Shown one piece after another: positions 28,995-38,048 of a stretch of 64,000 nt of DNA; the first letter of the stretch is position 1, and each line of letters begins with the position of its first letter. Location of the stretch: positions 1,742,501 through 1,806,500 of the forward strand of contig CP081098.1 of NCBI GenBank assembly GCA_025141015.1. The letters run 5' to 3'. This stretch comes from Rhodobacteraceae bacterium M382. Its GTDB lineage: Bacteria > Pseudomonadota > Alphaproteobacteria > Rhodobacterales > Rhodobacteraceae. Made by a program: the position numbers and the translations under genes. The notes under the pieces were generated by a model. That model saw only the letters and a list, made by a program, of their open reading frames with translations. It did not search any database and had not been told where the DNA came from.

Positions 28995-29777
28995 CTAGGC
29001 TCTGAGCGCGTCGATTTCGCCATCCCCGGTGCGGGGAAAGGCCTGCGGGCCAAAGTCACGCAGTTCACTGACGTGGGAAAACAAGTTGAGATAGATCGAC
29101 CGCATTGCATGACTGATCATACGCAGCCCGTTGATGCCTGGGTGATAGGTCTCAAATTGCAAACCACCGACCCGAATGACAGCATGACGCTGGAGGCAGA
29201 GGTGGAACAATTCGACCGGTGTGGGGGGGGCGGTTTCGATGATGTTCATCCCGTCCTGGAATTCCTGTACAGGCACCAGCATCGATTTCGCCCCGGTTAG
29301 GCTGCGTAGATGCCCGGGCGTGCGAAGTAAACGGGCTGATGGACCTGCAATAACGCAACCCAAAGGCTTTTGCATACCAAAACTGTCCGCCATGATTCGT
29401 GTCAGTTTGTGATTGCGCCCATTGGGTCCCGGACGTCCGGGCACCAAGGTTGTCTTGCCAATCCACATGATTGTGTCGGCCGAGCTGTCCTGTGTCATGA
29501 CCCGGTCACCAGGCAACAGGTCTTCGATAGAAATGGGACCGGATTCGGTGTCGATCAAAGATCCGCGCGTAAAGGCCGAAAATGCGGTCTCAAACAGCGG
29601 AAGAGCTGGGGCAATGTGGCGGTTCTCTGCAATATCCCCATTGGGCAACAGGGACATTGTCTCATAACGGCGCAGCTGTGGCCGATTGGGTGCACGCAGA
29701 GCAGCCGGATCCTGAAGGATAGGACTATGTTGCACCGCATTGCGCGCTGCGCGCGTCAACGAGTGGGGGATCGCCAT
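28995..29777 (-). CDS. Hint (Hedgehog/intein)-domain protein
   Basis: 260 residues from the ATG at 29777, which has AGAGAGGG seven bases upstream; the frame can be extended to an ATG at 29873 lacking a good site. The Hint core begins FSAFTRGSLIDTESGPISIEDLLPGD around residue 65. GSL replaces the Cys/Ser-initiated processing site of true inteins, and the segment VFHLC-like (VELFHLCLQRHAVIRVGG) follows. Many rhodobacteral paralogs occur, usually linked to secreted or RTX-type proteins. It is probably not self-splicing. Function unknown. Confidence 0.75.
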   Translation of the reverse strand: MAIPHSLTRAARNAVQHSPILQDPAALRAPNRPQLRRYETMSLLPNGDIAENRHIAPALPLFETAFSAFTRGSLIDTESGPISIEDLLPGDRVMTQDSSADTIMWIGKTTLVPGRPGPNGRNHKLTRIMADSFGMQKPLGCVIAGPSARLLRTPGHLRSLTGAKSMLVPVQEFQDGMNIIETAPPTPVELFHLCLQRHAVIRVGGLQFETYHPGINGLRMISHAMRSIYLNLFSHVSELRDFGPQAFPRTGDGEIDALRA

Positions 29778-30114
29778 GGATAGGCCCTCTCTTAAACGGG
29801 TCGCATCTGCGTCGGCCCCCACCGACAACGTCAGACGGACATGGTTACGTGTCACTGTCTGTACTGGATCCATAATGACAGGAATTAACAGGAACTGTCA
29901 AAATTCAGCACGGATTTACAAAGGTTTTGGTTAATGGTTCTGGTGATTTCCCAAAACTGTTTCTTATGCGCGATCAATCTGCCGGTTTTTTGGGGGGGCT
30001 CGATCCGCCCTACCTATAGGCAGGGCGGACCGGCAGTCCCGGCCGACAGCGGGCAGCATTCGGCGCGGGGGTCCTGAAGATGTGCGGCAGCCACACCTTC
30101 AAGGAGGGAACGGA
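29778..30114. other. upstream region of the Hint gene, no gene seen
   Basis: About 340 bases. It holds the Hint-gene promoter area and an 8-base inverted repeat TCCGCCCT/AGGGCGGA at 30004-30029, downstream of the 50-residue gene on the minus strand. The stem lacks a T run on the minus strand. A run of seven G residues at 29992-29998 is notable. Confidence 0.35.
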
Positions 30115-30267
30115 TCAAGCGGTTTTACGCGCACCCTGTTCTGGAGCGGCCTGACGACGCAAAACCGATTGCGACCGCGCGACGCCACGTGTCCAAGGCA
30201 TGGCCGTGGTTTCAGTGTCGCGGGCGGTCTTGATGACGGATTTGATAAAGCGGGTACGTGCCTTCAT
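30115..30267 (-). CDS. conserved-looking 50-residue basic protein
   Basis: 50 residues, MKARTRFIKSVIKTA at the start and Arg/Lys-rich throughout (MPWTRGVARSQ in the middle). AGGAG lies six bases before the ATG, a convincing initiation site. I recall similar short basic proteins in roseobacter genomes, but no family name or function can be given. No cysteine cluster or membrane segment is visible. It is isolated, with more than 250 bases on either side. Confidence 0.65.
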   Translation of the reverse strand: MKARTRFIKSVIKTARDTETTAMPWTRGVARSQSVLRRQAAPEQGARKTA

Positions 30268-30496
30268 GTCGCTCTCCTGCCTGGGTTGTCCCAGTTTGAT
30301 TGCTGTGTCTCGATTGAGATCTTTATGGTGGCGGATTGCGGCCCGGTTATGTCCGATTGGTGGAATTTGCGACAAAAACCGCGCGGCCCAGATAACACCA
30401 ATTTCAAAGGTGACTTTGTTCTAAGTGATTGTTTTTTGGAGAGAGTGGCATCGACCGGGGCAAGTTCGATGATGCAATAACCCGCTAGGGTTGCTT

Positions 30497-30532
30497 GATT
30501 GTGGCAAATTCCGTGCAGCTTTTGCCACAATC
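30497..30532. repeat. perfect 12-base inverted repeat downstream of pgeF
   Basis: GATTGTGGCAAA (30497-30508) and TTTGCCACAATC (30521-30532) flank 12 bases. It lies 31 bases past the pgeF stop and 230 bases upstream of the 50-residue gene. It has no T run, so it may be an operator or RNA-processing hairpin instead of a classical terminator. Confidence 0.6.
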
Positions 30533-30562
30533 CTGATCAGTCCGTTACCAACGGGCGTCAAC

Positions 30563-31318
30563 TTACAGGCAGATGGCCGAGATCAGGCGACCGTAATCCG
30601 CTTCTCCTGCGTGGGTACACCGGCGATAGGAATAGAACCTGTCCGGGTCGCTATAGGTACAATAACGCGTCCACTCGGCGGACCCGACACCTGCCTCGCG
30701 CAACCGAAACACCCCATAGGCGGGCAGATCGAACATCATCCGGTCGCCTTCGCCATTGGCAAAGAAACGGGAGTTGTCCGGATCATTGGACAGGAATTCA
30801 TCCAGAAATTCCGGACCGACTTCATAAGCGCGTTGCGAAATTGCCGGGCCGATCACGGCCTGTATGTCCTCGCGCCGCGCACCCAATGCACACATGGCCT
30901 CGATGGTTGATTCAAGCACCCCATCCAATGCACCACGCCACCCGGCATGCGCGGCTCCAATCACCCCGGCTTCGGCATCGGCAAACAGAACCGGCTGGCA
31001 ATCGGCAGTCAGGATCGACAACGCCAATCCGGGGACATCCGTGACCAGCGCGTCGGCCTTGGGTTTGCTGTCCAGCGGGGCCGAGACCGTCACGACATCG
31101 GCAGAATGCACCTGATGCACACCGACCAACGCGTGTGGGGCAATCTGCATGGCGTCCGCGACCCGGGCGCGGTTCAGCGCGACCGCTTCGGTTTGGTCCG
31201 ATGATCCGCTGCCGCAGTTCAACCCGGAAAACACGCCGGAGGACGCACCGCCGCGACGGGTGAAAAACCCGTGTCGGATCGGGGACAGGGTATCTGAGGT
31301 GAGAATTTCCAGCGTCAT
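30563..31318 (-). CDS. pgeF: peptidoglycan editing factor PgeF (multicopper-oxidase-like YfiH)
   Basis: 251 residues of the YfiH/DUF152 family. Conserved segments are HGFFTRRGGASSGVFSGLNCG, VGVHQVHSADV, LTADCQPVLFAD and GAAHAGWRGAL, which supply the His/Cys metal ligands. In E. coli PgeF removes misincorporated residues from peptidoglycan precursors; homologs also show purine nucleoside phosphorylase activity. Its start overlaps the MidA-like gene's stop by four bases. It is the last gene of an lgt-midA-pgeF operon. Confidence 0.92.
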   Translation of the reverse strand: MTLEILTSDTLSPIRHGFFTRRGGASSGVFSGLNCGSGSSDQTEAVALNRARVADAMQIAPHALVGVHQVHSADVVTVSAPLDSKPKADALVTDVPGLALSILTADCQPVLFADAEAGVIGAAHAGWRGALDGVLESTIEAMCALGARREDIQAVIGPAISQRAYEVGPEFLDEFLSNDPDNSRFFANGEGDRMMFDLPAYGVFRLREAGVGSAEWTRYCTYSDPDRFYSYRRCTHAGEADYGRLISAICL

Positions 31319-32382
31319 GGGTCCAATCCGGGTGGAGGTGTTTTCTGGGCCGGGTAGAGGCCCAGCACTTTGAACAGGTTTCCCATTTCTTCGGGATGCG
31401 TCAACCGTCGATGTGCGGCGATCAGATCTTCGAACGCCGGCCCCTGTAACCGCGCAGCCAACGCGCGGGCGCGATCGGTGATCCCGAGGCGTTCCAGGAA
31501 CACACCTTGGGGGGTGAGGCGCGAAAATTTCGCACCCGCCGACTGGATTGACGCCGTCAGCGCTTCGAAATCCACATGAGTGGTCAGATCGGCCTGTCCC
31601 GGATCTGCCAGGACATCCGTCGGCGCATGTCCGCGCAACGCCTGCAATGTATCACCAAGAGAGCGCCAATCCCCATAGTCAATGACCAAAGCTGCCCCCC
31701 CAAAGGTCGCGATCTGATGCGCGATTCGGGTGGCGATCAGACGGGCCGCGTCGCAGAGTTCGACCAGATCGCCATCCCGTGTGTCATCCATCCGGTGCTG
31801 CAATCCAGGTTGCGCCCCATGTGGTCCCAGACCAAAGGCCAACGTCCCGTCTTGCAATCCGACCTGCTTTTCGCGCCATCCATCGCCGTCGCGCAGGTAT
31901 TGGCGCACGGGCAGCGCGTCAAAGAATTCGTTGGCGACCAGAAACAGGGGCTGATCGGCAAGCATATCCACCTCGGCCATCCAGTCAGGCTCATATCCCT
32001 TTAACGTTTGTTTCTGGGCGCTACGCAAAACCGGTGATGCTTCGATCAGGCAGATTCGGGCCGCGTCGTGAAACCCTGGGACGGCTCGGGTTGCCCGCAA
32101 CAGGTCCGCCATCAAGGTTCCGCGCCCAGGGCCGAGTTCTGCCAGGGTAAAGGGAGTAGGCGATCCCTGATCCAACCAGCTTTGTGCCAGGGACAGCCCG
32201 ATCAGTTCGCCAAACATCTGGCTGATTTCCGGTGCGGTGGTAAAGTCGCCGGATTGGCCCAGCGGGTCGCGGGTCGAATAATAGCCATGGGTCGGATGCA
32301 ACAGGCATTCAGTCATGTATTCCGCTATGGTCAGCGGCCCGGTTTGATGAATGCGCTCGATCAGGATCTGTTTCAGAGTCAT
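31315..32382 (-). CDS. MidA/NDUFAF7-family class I SAM-dependent methyltransferase
   Basis: 355 residues of the DUF185 family. Landmarks are LTIAEYMTECLLHPTHGYYS, DFTTAPEISQMFGE, the SAM-binding LAELGPGRGTLMADLLR and LVANEFFDALPVRQ. The mitochondrial relative NDUFAF7 methylates an arginine in complex I subunit NDUFS2; a bacterial substrate is not proven. I start at MTLKQI (32382), overlapping the lgt stop by one base (TGATG). It lies between lgt and pgeF in a coupled operon. Confidence 0.9.
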   Translation of the reverse strand: MTLKQILIERIHQTGPLTIAEYMTECLLHPTHGYYSTRDPLGQSGDFTTAPEISQMFGELIGLSLAQSWLDQGSPTPFTLAELGPGRGTLMADLLRATRAVPGFHDAARICLIEASPVLRSAQKQTLKGYEPDWMAEVDMLADQPLFLVANEFFDALPVRQYLRDGDGWREKQVGLQDGTLAFGLGPHGAQPGLQHRMDDTRDGDLVELCDAARLIATRIAHQIATFGGAALVIDYGDWRSLGDTLQALRGHAPTDVLADPGQADLTTHVDFEALTASIQSAGAKFSRLTPQGVFLERLGITDRARALAARLQGPAFEDLIAAHRRLTHPEEMGNLFKVLGLYPAQKTPPPGLDP

Positions 32383-33266
32383 CAGGCCGACTTTCGCGCG
32401 CGCAATACAAAGAACAGCCCAAGCGCAATCATCGGAAGCGACAGGAGCTGTCCCATGGTCAGCCCATAACCGCCCAGTTGCCAAGCCAGCCCCAGCGGAT
32501 TGCCCTCAGAGACGAAATGCGCATCCGGTTGGCGAAAGAACTCGACCACAAAGCGGGCCGCGCCATATCCGGCGAGAAAAACCCCGACGACCATCCCGGG
32601 CCGTTTCAAGGCCTCGCGCCGATAAACCAACCAGAGCAGCACCGCGCCCAACAGTACCCCTTCCAGCAAGGCTTCATACAACTGAGACGGGTGGCGGGCG
32701 CATAGCGTCAGGACATCGGGGCAATCCTGTGCGGCGACCCCGGGGAACACCACGGCCCAGGGTACATCCGTCGGGCGCCCCCACAGTTCTGCATTGACGA
32801 AATTCGCCAGCCGCCCCAACAGCAATCCCGGCGGCACCGTGTAGGCCACCAGGTCGGCAAGGCTGAGCCGGGGAATATTATGGCGAATGGCGTAAAACCA
32901 ACTGGCCAGGACCACACCCAGCAACCCGCCGTGAAAGGCCATGCCGCCCTGCCAGACCTGCAGAATTTGCCCCGGATTGGCCAGGTAATAGCCGGGTTGA
33001 TAAAACAGCACGAATCCCAATCGACCACCGACAATGACGCCGATGATGATCCAGGTCAGAAGATCCTCGATCTGTTCGGGTTTCATCGGGGCGGTGTCGT
33101 TTGGCCACAGCCCCGCGCGCCGCGTGGCCATGACTGCCATACGCCAGGCAATGACAATGCCCACGATATAGGCCAGCGCATACCAGCGCAGCGCAAACTC
33201 CATCCCAAAGGCAGTGATGGAGAACAATTCGGGTGATAGGTCGGGAAAAGTGATGACGGCTTGCAT
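32382..33266 (-). CDS. lgt: prolipoprotein diacylglyceryl transferase
   Basis: 294-residue inner-membrane enzyme that attaches diacylglycerol to the lipobox cysteine. About seven membrane segments are visible. The Lgt signature [15 protein letters not shown] is near residue 157, with [23 protein letters not shown] and [12 protein letters not shown] around it. I start at [10 protein letters not shown]; 25 further codons are open. It would process lipoproteins such as the two M48 proteases in this window. Confidence 0.96.
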   Translation of the reverse strand: MQAVITFPDLSPELFSITAFGMEFALRWYALAYIVGIVIAWRMAVMATRRAGLWPNDTAPMKPEQIEDLLTWIIIGVIVGGRLGFVLFYQPGYYLANPGQILQVWQGGMAFHGGLLGVVLASWFYAIRHNIPRLSLADLVAYTVPPGLLLGRLANFVNAELWGRPTDVPWAVVFPGVAAQDCPDVLTLCARHPSQLYEALLEGVLLGAVLLWLVYRREALKRPGMVVGVFLAGYGAARFVVEFFRQPDAHFVSEGNPLGLAWQLGGYGLTMGQLLSLPMIALGLFFVLRARKSA

Positions 33267-33361
33267 GCGCCCTGAATGCCCGTGGCAAAAGGGGGAAGTC
33301 AACCTTGCCCATGGCGTCCGGACACACCATATAGTGAGCAAGCCTGAAACGGAGATCGAAC

Positions 33362-33610
33362 ATGCAAACCCGCAACAAATTCATGGATGACATGTCGCAG
33401 CTGATGACCAACGCCATGGGCGTGGCCCAGGGTGCCAAGGACGAAGCCGAAACCGCGATGAAAAGCCTGATGGACCGCTGGTTGGCTGACCGCGATTTTG
33501 TCACCCGCGAAGAATTCGACGCCGTGCGCGCCATGGCGCAAAAGGCCCGCGAAGAAAACGAGGCGTTGAAAACCCGCCTTGCCGCGGTGGAAGACAAGAT
33601 CAACGGCTGA
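33362..33610 (+). CDS. ubiK: UbiK-family accessory factor (BMFP domain)
   Basis: 82 residues. The protein is almost entirely helical, with a C-terminal coiled coil ([30 protein letters not shown]) characteristic of the BMFP/YqiC family. UbiK in E. coli assists the Ubi complex in aerobic ubiquinone synthesis. It lies divergent from lgt with about 95 bases between starts. A hairpin follows the stop. Confidence 0.82.
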   Translation: MQTRNKFMDDMSQLMTNAMGVAQGAKDEAETAMKSLMDRWLADRDFVTREEFDAVRAMAQKAREENEALKTRLAAVEDKING

Positions 33611-34234
33611 ATAGTCCTGTAATCCTGCAAGACAATGAACTGCGGCGCAGGCCGCGGTTCATCATTGGCGTGCGCCGCCATGGTGCCATCCGTACCGCCA
33701 ATCCAAAGCGCCTGGGCCGAAGGCAGACAAGCCATTTCCATGCCTATGGACCGGGGACTGGGACCGCGACGTTCGCGGATGTGTTTTCGCCCAACAAGAG
33801 GCCGTAGTACTTGGGTCCTTGGTACTGGAGGCTTCGGGACTTGGGGTGGGTTCGCCCAATCTGCTTGGAGGGCTCCTGTTGTCTGCTTGCCTCAGGCCGG
33901 CCCTGGGGCGCACCCTGAACCGCGTGCCAGGTCACTTAAACGTCGGTGGGTTTGCACAATTGACCGCCTTGTCTTCAAATGTGCCAAAGGGGGCGGCGGG
34001 CTTCCATTTACGGAAATTTCCCTGTATGACCAAGTTGCCCCCAGCATTTTGGGGTTCTGAGCACTCTGTCCACAACTTATTGCAGTTATCCCCAAAATAG
34101 GGGGTTGCCAGATTGTTCCTGTAATCGCACCATATCTGGTACAGGCACGGGGGATCGCCCCGGTTTGTAGAGCAGGCATCTAGCGCTGGGGGCGCTGCCG
34201 CCCCGGCCCGCTAGAAAAGCAGTGAGGTGCAAAA
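33611..34234. other. 624-base gene-free region between ubiK and YbjN
   Basis: This is the longest gap in the window. It begins with a hairpin (TGAACTGCGGC/GCCGCGGTTCA, 33636-33661, one G-T pair) that may end the ubiK transcript, though no T run follows. The rest contains only frames with poor codon character; the longest is 33635-34060, plus strand, with no ribosome binding site or recognised motif. It could hold an untranslated RNA or long leader, but I recognise none. Confidence 0.4.
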
Positions 34235-34735
34235 ATGGCCCTTTCCGAGCAGTTTCTGGAAGAAGACCTTCACCCCATCGATATTGTTGAACATCTGGCC
34301 GAACACCATGATTGGGATTTCGACCGGATCGGTGATGATCAGATTGCAATGGCGGTCGAAGGACAATGGCGAACCTATTCGATCACTCTTGCGTGGTCCG
34401 CCTATGACGAGACCCTGCGCATGGTGTGCACGTTTGAAATGGATCCGCCCGAGGACAAATTAACCGGGTTGTACGAGCTGTTGAACCTTATGAATGACCA
34501 ATGCTGGGCCGGGGCGTTCACCTATTGGGGTGAGCAAAAGCTGATGGTCTATCGTTATGGATTGGTGTTGGCGGGCGGTCAGATGGCCAGCCCTGATCAG
34601 ATCGACACATTGATCAATGCCGCCGTGCTGAGCGCAGAACGGTATTACCCGGCGATTCAGTTGCTGGTCTGGGGGGATCGCACCCCGAAACAGGCGCTCG
34701 AAGTCGCCATTGCAGAGGCCTATGGCCGCGCGTAA
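34235..34735 (+). CDS. YbjN-domain protein
   Basis: 166 residues. The YbjN fold (type III secretion chaperone-like) is suggested by IDIVEHLAEHHDWDFDRIGDDQIAMAVEG-type opening and MVCTFEMDPPEDK, then LLNLMNDQCWAGAF. In E. coli YbjN is implicated in stress and motility regulation; the alphaproteobacterial role is unknown. GAGGTG precedes the ATG by five bases. A 129-base gap leads to proC, with which it may be co-transcribed. Confidence 0.8.
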   Translation: MALSEQFLEEDLHPIDIVEHLAEHHDWDFDRIGDDQIAMAVEGQWRTYSITLAWSAYDETLRMVCTFEMDPPEDKLTGLYELLNLMNDQCWAGAFTYWGEQKLMVYRYGLVLAGGQMASPDQIDTLINAAVLSAERYYPAIQLLVWGDRTPKQALEVAIAEAYGRA

Positions 34736-34863
34736 ACCTATGCCCTGAACCGGGGGGCGTCGATGGGACGTGCTTCCGACATTTGTCACCTTGCCCCGTG
34801 ACGGTCGGCCGACAGGCCACCGTTTCGGGGTTTTTGCGTGACGGTCTAGGGAAGGGGCAATTC

Positions 34864-35679
34864 ATGGATATGTCGGTTATTGCGGACCGGGGGCTTGTGC
34901 TTCTGGGCTGTGGCAAGATGGGGTCGGCCATGTTGGCTGGCTGGCTCGACCAAGGTCTGCCGGCTGGATCGGTCTGGGTTCAGGATCCTTACCCGTCGGA
35001 CTGGGTGCAGGCGCAGGGTGTGAATATCAACACCAATCTGCCCGGCAATCCGGCGATTGTGCTGGTGGCTGTCAAACCGCAGATGATGGGCGATGCACTG
35101 CCCGCAATGCAGGCGCTGGGCGGCGGGTCAACCTTGTTCGTATCGGTGGCGGCGGGCACTTCGATTGCTACCTATGAAGAGATCCTGGGCGCGGCCACAC
35201 CGATCATTCGCGCCATGCCCAACACACCGGCGGCGATTGGACGGGGAATCACCGCGTTGATCGGCAATGCCCAATCCACCGATGCAGATCTGGATATGGC
35301 CGAGGGGCTGTTGCAGGCCGTCGGCCAGACTGTGCGTCTGGAGGATGAGGCGCAGATGGATGCGGTCACAGGGGTCAGCGGTTCGGGACCGGCCTATGTG
35401 TTTCACCTGATCGAAACCCTTGCCGCCGCAGGCGAGGCCCAAGGGTTGTCAGCCGATTTGGCGATGACGCTGGCCAAGGCAACCGTGGGCGGGGCAGGGG
35501 CGTTGGCCGAAGCGGCAGAGGAAACGCCGTCGCAGCTGCGTGTCAATGTGACCAGTCCGAACGGCACGACCCAGGCGGCGCTGGAGGTGCTGATGAATGA
35601 AACGGACGGTTTTCCTGTTCTGTTGAACCGGGCTGTTGGTGCCGCAACAAACCGATCCAAGGAGCTGTCGCGTGGCTGA
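34864..35679 (+). CDS. proC: pyrroline-5-carboxylate reductase
   Basis: 271 residues, last step of proline synthesis. The NAD(P)-binding start is LVLLGCGKMGSAMLAGW, with VAVKPQ and the P5CR signature region GSGPAYVFHLIETLAAAGEAQGL, then SPNGTTQAALEVL. I start at MDMSVIADRG (34864), preceded by GGAAGGGG; 27 open codons upstream lack support. The stop overlaps the csaA GTG start by eight bases. Confidence 0.96.
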   Translation: MDMSVIADRGLVLLGCGKMGSAMLAGWLDQGLPAGSVWVQDPYPSDWVQAQGVNINTNLPGNPAIVLVAVKPQMMGDALPAMQALGGGSTLFVSVAAGTSIATYEEILGAATPIIRAMPNTPAAIGRGITALIGNAQSTDADLDMAEGLLQAVGQTVRLEDEAQMDAVTGVSGSGPAYVFHLIETLAAAGEAQGLSADLAMTLAKATVGGAGALAEAAEETPSQLRVNVTSPNGTTQAALEVLMNETDGFPVLLNRAVGAATNRSKELSRG

Positions 35680-36010
35680 TCTGAGTTTTGACGAGTTCCT
35701 GAAGGTCGACATTCGGGTGGGTGAAATCATCCGGGCCGAGCCCTATCCCGAAGCGCGCAAGCCAGCAATCAAGCTCTGGGTCGATTTTGGGCCGGAAATC
35801 GGCGTAAAAAAGAGCTCAGCGCAGATAACGGCGCATTACATGCCGGAAACGCTGGTGGGCAAGCAGGTTCTGGCGGTCGTAAACTTTCCTCCGCGGCAGA
35901 TAGGCAAGTTCATGTCCGAGTTACTCGTGCTTGGTCTGCCGGATGAAAACGGAGAAATCGTTCTCGTGGGGCCGGATGGAGCGGTACCACGGGGTGGGAG
36001 GATGCACTAA
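35672..36010 (+). CDS. csaA: CsaA-type tRNA-binding protein
   Basis: 112 residues, a stand-alone tRNA-binding OB-fold domain. Core segments are FDEFLKVDIRVGEIIRAEPYPEARKPA, SSAQIT and VNFPPRQIGKFMSELLVLGL. CsaA in Bacillus has chaperone-like and tRNA-binding activity. The GTG at 35672 has AAGGAG seven bases upstream, deciding this start within the end of proC. The next gene begins two bases after its stop, so proC-csaA-dehydrogenase form one operon. Confidence 0.92.
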   Translation: MADLSFDEFLKVDIRVGEIIRAEPYPEARKPAIKLWVDFGPEIGVKKSSAQITAHYMPETLVGKQVLAVVNFPPRQIGKFMSELLVLGLPDENGEIVLVGPDGAVPRGGRMH

Positions 36011-36012
36011 TT

Positions 36013-36969
36013 ATGAAAGTCTGGATTGCGCGGCCGATGACGGCCTCGGTCGAGGCCCGCGCGCGCGAAGCGTTTGCGGATCTTGAAATCCGTGAAACCA
36101 ACGCAGTGATGAGCGAAGCAGAGATGCTGCGGGCACTGAGCGAATTTGATGTCGTGGTGCCAACGCTGGGCGACCGATTCACAGCCGAAATCTTTGCCAA
36201 AGTGGCTCAGCCGCGCTGCAAGCTGCTGGCCAATTTTGGCGTCGGGTATAATCACATAGATGTTGCCGCAGCGCATGCTGCTGGCGTGCAGGTGACCAAT
36301 ACCCCCGGGGCCGTGACCGATGCCACGGCAGATATTGCCATGACGCTGATCCTGATGTCCGCGCGGCGCGCTGGCGAAGGTGAACGCCTGGTGCGGGCCG
36401 GAACCTGGGAAGGATGGCATCCAACGCAGATGCTTGGCTTGCATGCGACTGGCAAGACCGTCGGGATCGTCGGCATGGGCCGGATCGGTCAGGCCATTGC
36501 ACGGCGTTGTCATTTTGGTTTCGGCATGGACGTCCAGTACGTCGCACGATCCCCCAAGACGCTGGATTTCCCGGCGACGCGGGCTGAGGATCTGGCGGCT
36601 TTGGCGGGGGCGGTCGATTTTCTGGTCGTGGCTGTGCCCGGTGGGGCGGACACCACGCATCTGATCGATGCGCAAATCTTGGCCGCGATGAAGCCGACCG
36701 GCCATCTGATCAACATCGCACGTGGCGAAGTGGTCGAAGAATCAGCTTTGATCGCTGCGCTTGAAACGGGCTCGATTGCCGGGGCAGGGCTGGATGTCTA
36801 TGAATTCGAACCCAAAGTGCCTCAGGCTCTGATGGATCGGGAAAACGTGACCTTGTTGCCGCATCTGGGCACTGCCACCGAAGAAGTGCGCAGCGATATG
36901 GGGCATATGGCATTGGACAACGTTGCCGCATTTCTGGCGGATCTGGAGCTTCCCAATCCGGTTGGGTGA
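36013..36969 (+). CDS. D-isomer-specific 2-hydroxyacid dehydrogenase (glyoxylate/hydroxypyruvate reductase-like)
   Basis: 318 residues. The Rossmann signature is VGIVGMGRIGQAIARR near residue 151, the substrate-binding NFGVGYNHIDV near residue 76, the catalytic Arg in NIARGEVV, the Glu in YEFEP and the His in LPHLGTAT. The sequence is typical of D-glycerate dehydrogenase/GyaR enzymes of alphaproteobacteria. It follows csaA by two bases. Two hairpins lie just past the stop. Confidence 0.9.
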   Translation: MKVWIARPMTASVEARAREAFADLEIRETNAVMSEAEMLRALSEFDVVVPTLGDRFTAEIFAKVAQPRCKLLANFGVGYNHIDVAAAHAAGVQVTNTPGAVTDATADIAMTLILMSARRAGEGERLVRAGTWEGWHPTQMLGLHATGKTVGIVGMGRIGQAIARRCHFGFGMDVQYVARSPKTLDFPATRAEDLAALAGAVDFLVVAVPGGADTTHLIDAQILAAMKPTGHLINIARGEVVEESALIAALETGSIAGAGLDVYEFEPKVPQALMDRENVTLLPHLGTATEEVRSDMGHMALDNVAAFLADLELPNPVG

Positions 36970-36975
36970 TCCGTA

Positions 36976-37026
36976 CCAAAGCCTCTTTCAAGAGGCTTGG
37001 CCAACGCGGTTGCAACTGCGTTGGCC
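36976..37026. terminator. double hairpin between dehydrogenase and tdk
   Basis: Two adjacent stems: AAGCCTCTT/AAGAGGCTT (36979-36998, near-zero loop) and GGCCAACGC/GCGTTGGCC (36999-37026). They sit between converging genes. The plus strand continues ACTTTTGG, a short T run. They probably end both transcripts. Confidence 0.65.
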
Positions 37027-37034
37027 ACTTTTGG

Positions 37035-37625
37035 TCAAATCTGTGAGCCGTCCGCTATTGCAGCGCGCCAGTGACGACGACACAGCGAGACATAGGTTTC
37101 ATTGCCACCAATCTGCACCTGTTCCCCTTGGGTGATCGCACGGCCTGTCTCGTCCTGGCGGATCACCATGGTGGCTTTTCGACCGCAATGGCAAATTGTG
37201 CGGACTTCGCGCATTTCGTCGGCCAGAGCCAAAAGGGTCGCTGATCCCGGAAACAGTTCACCCCGGAAATCCACGCGCAGCCCATAGCACAAGACCGGCA
37301 CATTCAAATCATCCACCACGCGTGCCAGTTGCCAGACCTGATCCGGTTTCAGAAACTGGGCCTCATCGACAAAGACACAGGCAACGGCCCCCTGTGACAT
37401 GCGGCCCTGGATCATGGCAAACAGATCATCCTGGGGCGTAAACAGATCTGCTTCGGACCCGATGCCGATGCGGGACGCGATCCGGCCGACTCCGGCGCGA
37501 TCATCAATCTGCGCCGTCAACAGATAGGTCTGCATGCCGTTTTCGCGATAGTTGTGGGATGCCTGGAGCAAAACCGTGGATTTGCCGGCGTTCATTGTCG
37601 AATAATTAAAGTAGAGCTTGGCCAT
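37035..37625 (-). CDS. tdk: thymidine kinase
   Basis: 196 residues, type II thymidine kinase that salvages thymidine to dTMP. The P-loop is STMNAGKST near residue 9, the Walker B-like VFVDEAQFL is near residue 86, and a zinc-binding pattern C-x-C (TICHCGRKA) with a later CRRHW is present. It appears monocistronic, converging with the dehydrogenase operon. Confidence 0.95.
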   Translation of the reverse strand: MAKLYFNYSTMNAGKSTVLLQASHNYRENGMQTYLLTAQIDDRAGVGRIASRIGIGSEADLFTPQDDLFAMIQGRMSQGAVACVFVDEAQFLKPDQVWQLARVVDDLNVPVLCYGLRVDFRGELFPGSATLLALADEMREVRTICHCGRKATMVIRQDETGRAITQGEQVQIGGNETYVSLCRRHWRAAIADGSQI

Positions 37626-38048
37626 GTCTGCGGTCTAAAGATCCTGCCCGGATGTTGGAACCTCAATCGGGCAATCATCTGCAAAAAATCGGACTTTTGG
37701 CGTGGTTTTGATGTCGAAAAGTGCGATCTGCCGCAGGTCAACCGCTGTCGGCGCTGCGTCTTGTATCCGGGACGGAACGGCCCTGGGGATGGATGGAAGA
37801 CGGACTGGCCGACAGCTGACTTTGGTCGCCAATGCGACCATGGAGCCGGACACATACAATACTATGTACCGGCCCCAAACTCATGCTACGGTGGACAAAC
37901 CACCAGAGAACTCTTTAAATCCCTTGATTACCCACGGGATATTTGAATTGTGACATTTGCCGTGTGTGGTAGAAATGGGAAAATAACCGGGCCATTCCCC
38001 TGCCATCTTGGCTGGGGGGAGCGCGGAACCAGAACCAGGGATGCATGA
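37626..38048. other. 423-base intergenic region, no gene seen
   Basis: Between divergent tdk and the 153-residue gene. No frame has a convincing start or product. A weak promoter-like pair (TTGTGA and TAGAAA separated by about 17 bases, near 37948-37976) is in the right place for the downstream gene, but this is speculative. Confidence 0.35.

Noticed and set aside
33635-34060. 141-codon plus-strand frame in the ubiK-YbjN gap
   Set aside because: No ribosome binding site and no recognised motif; the frame begins inside the hairpin after ubiK.
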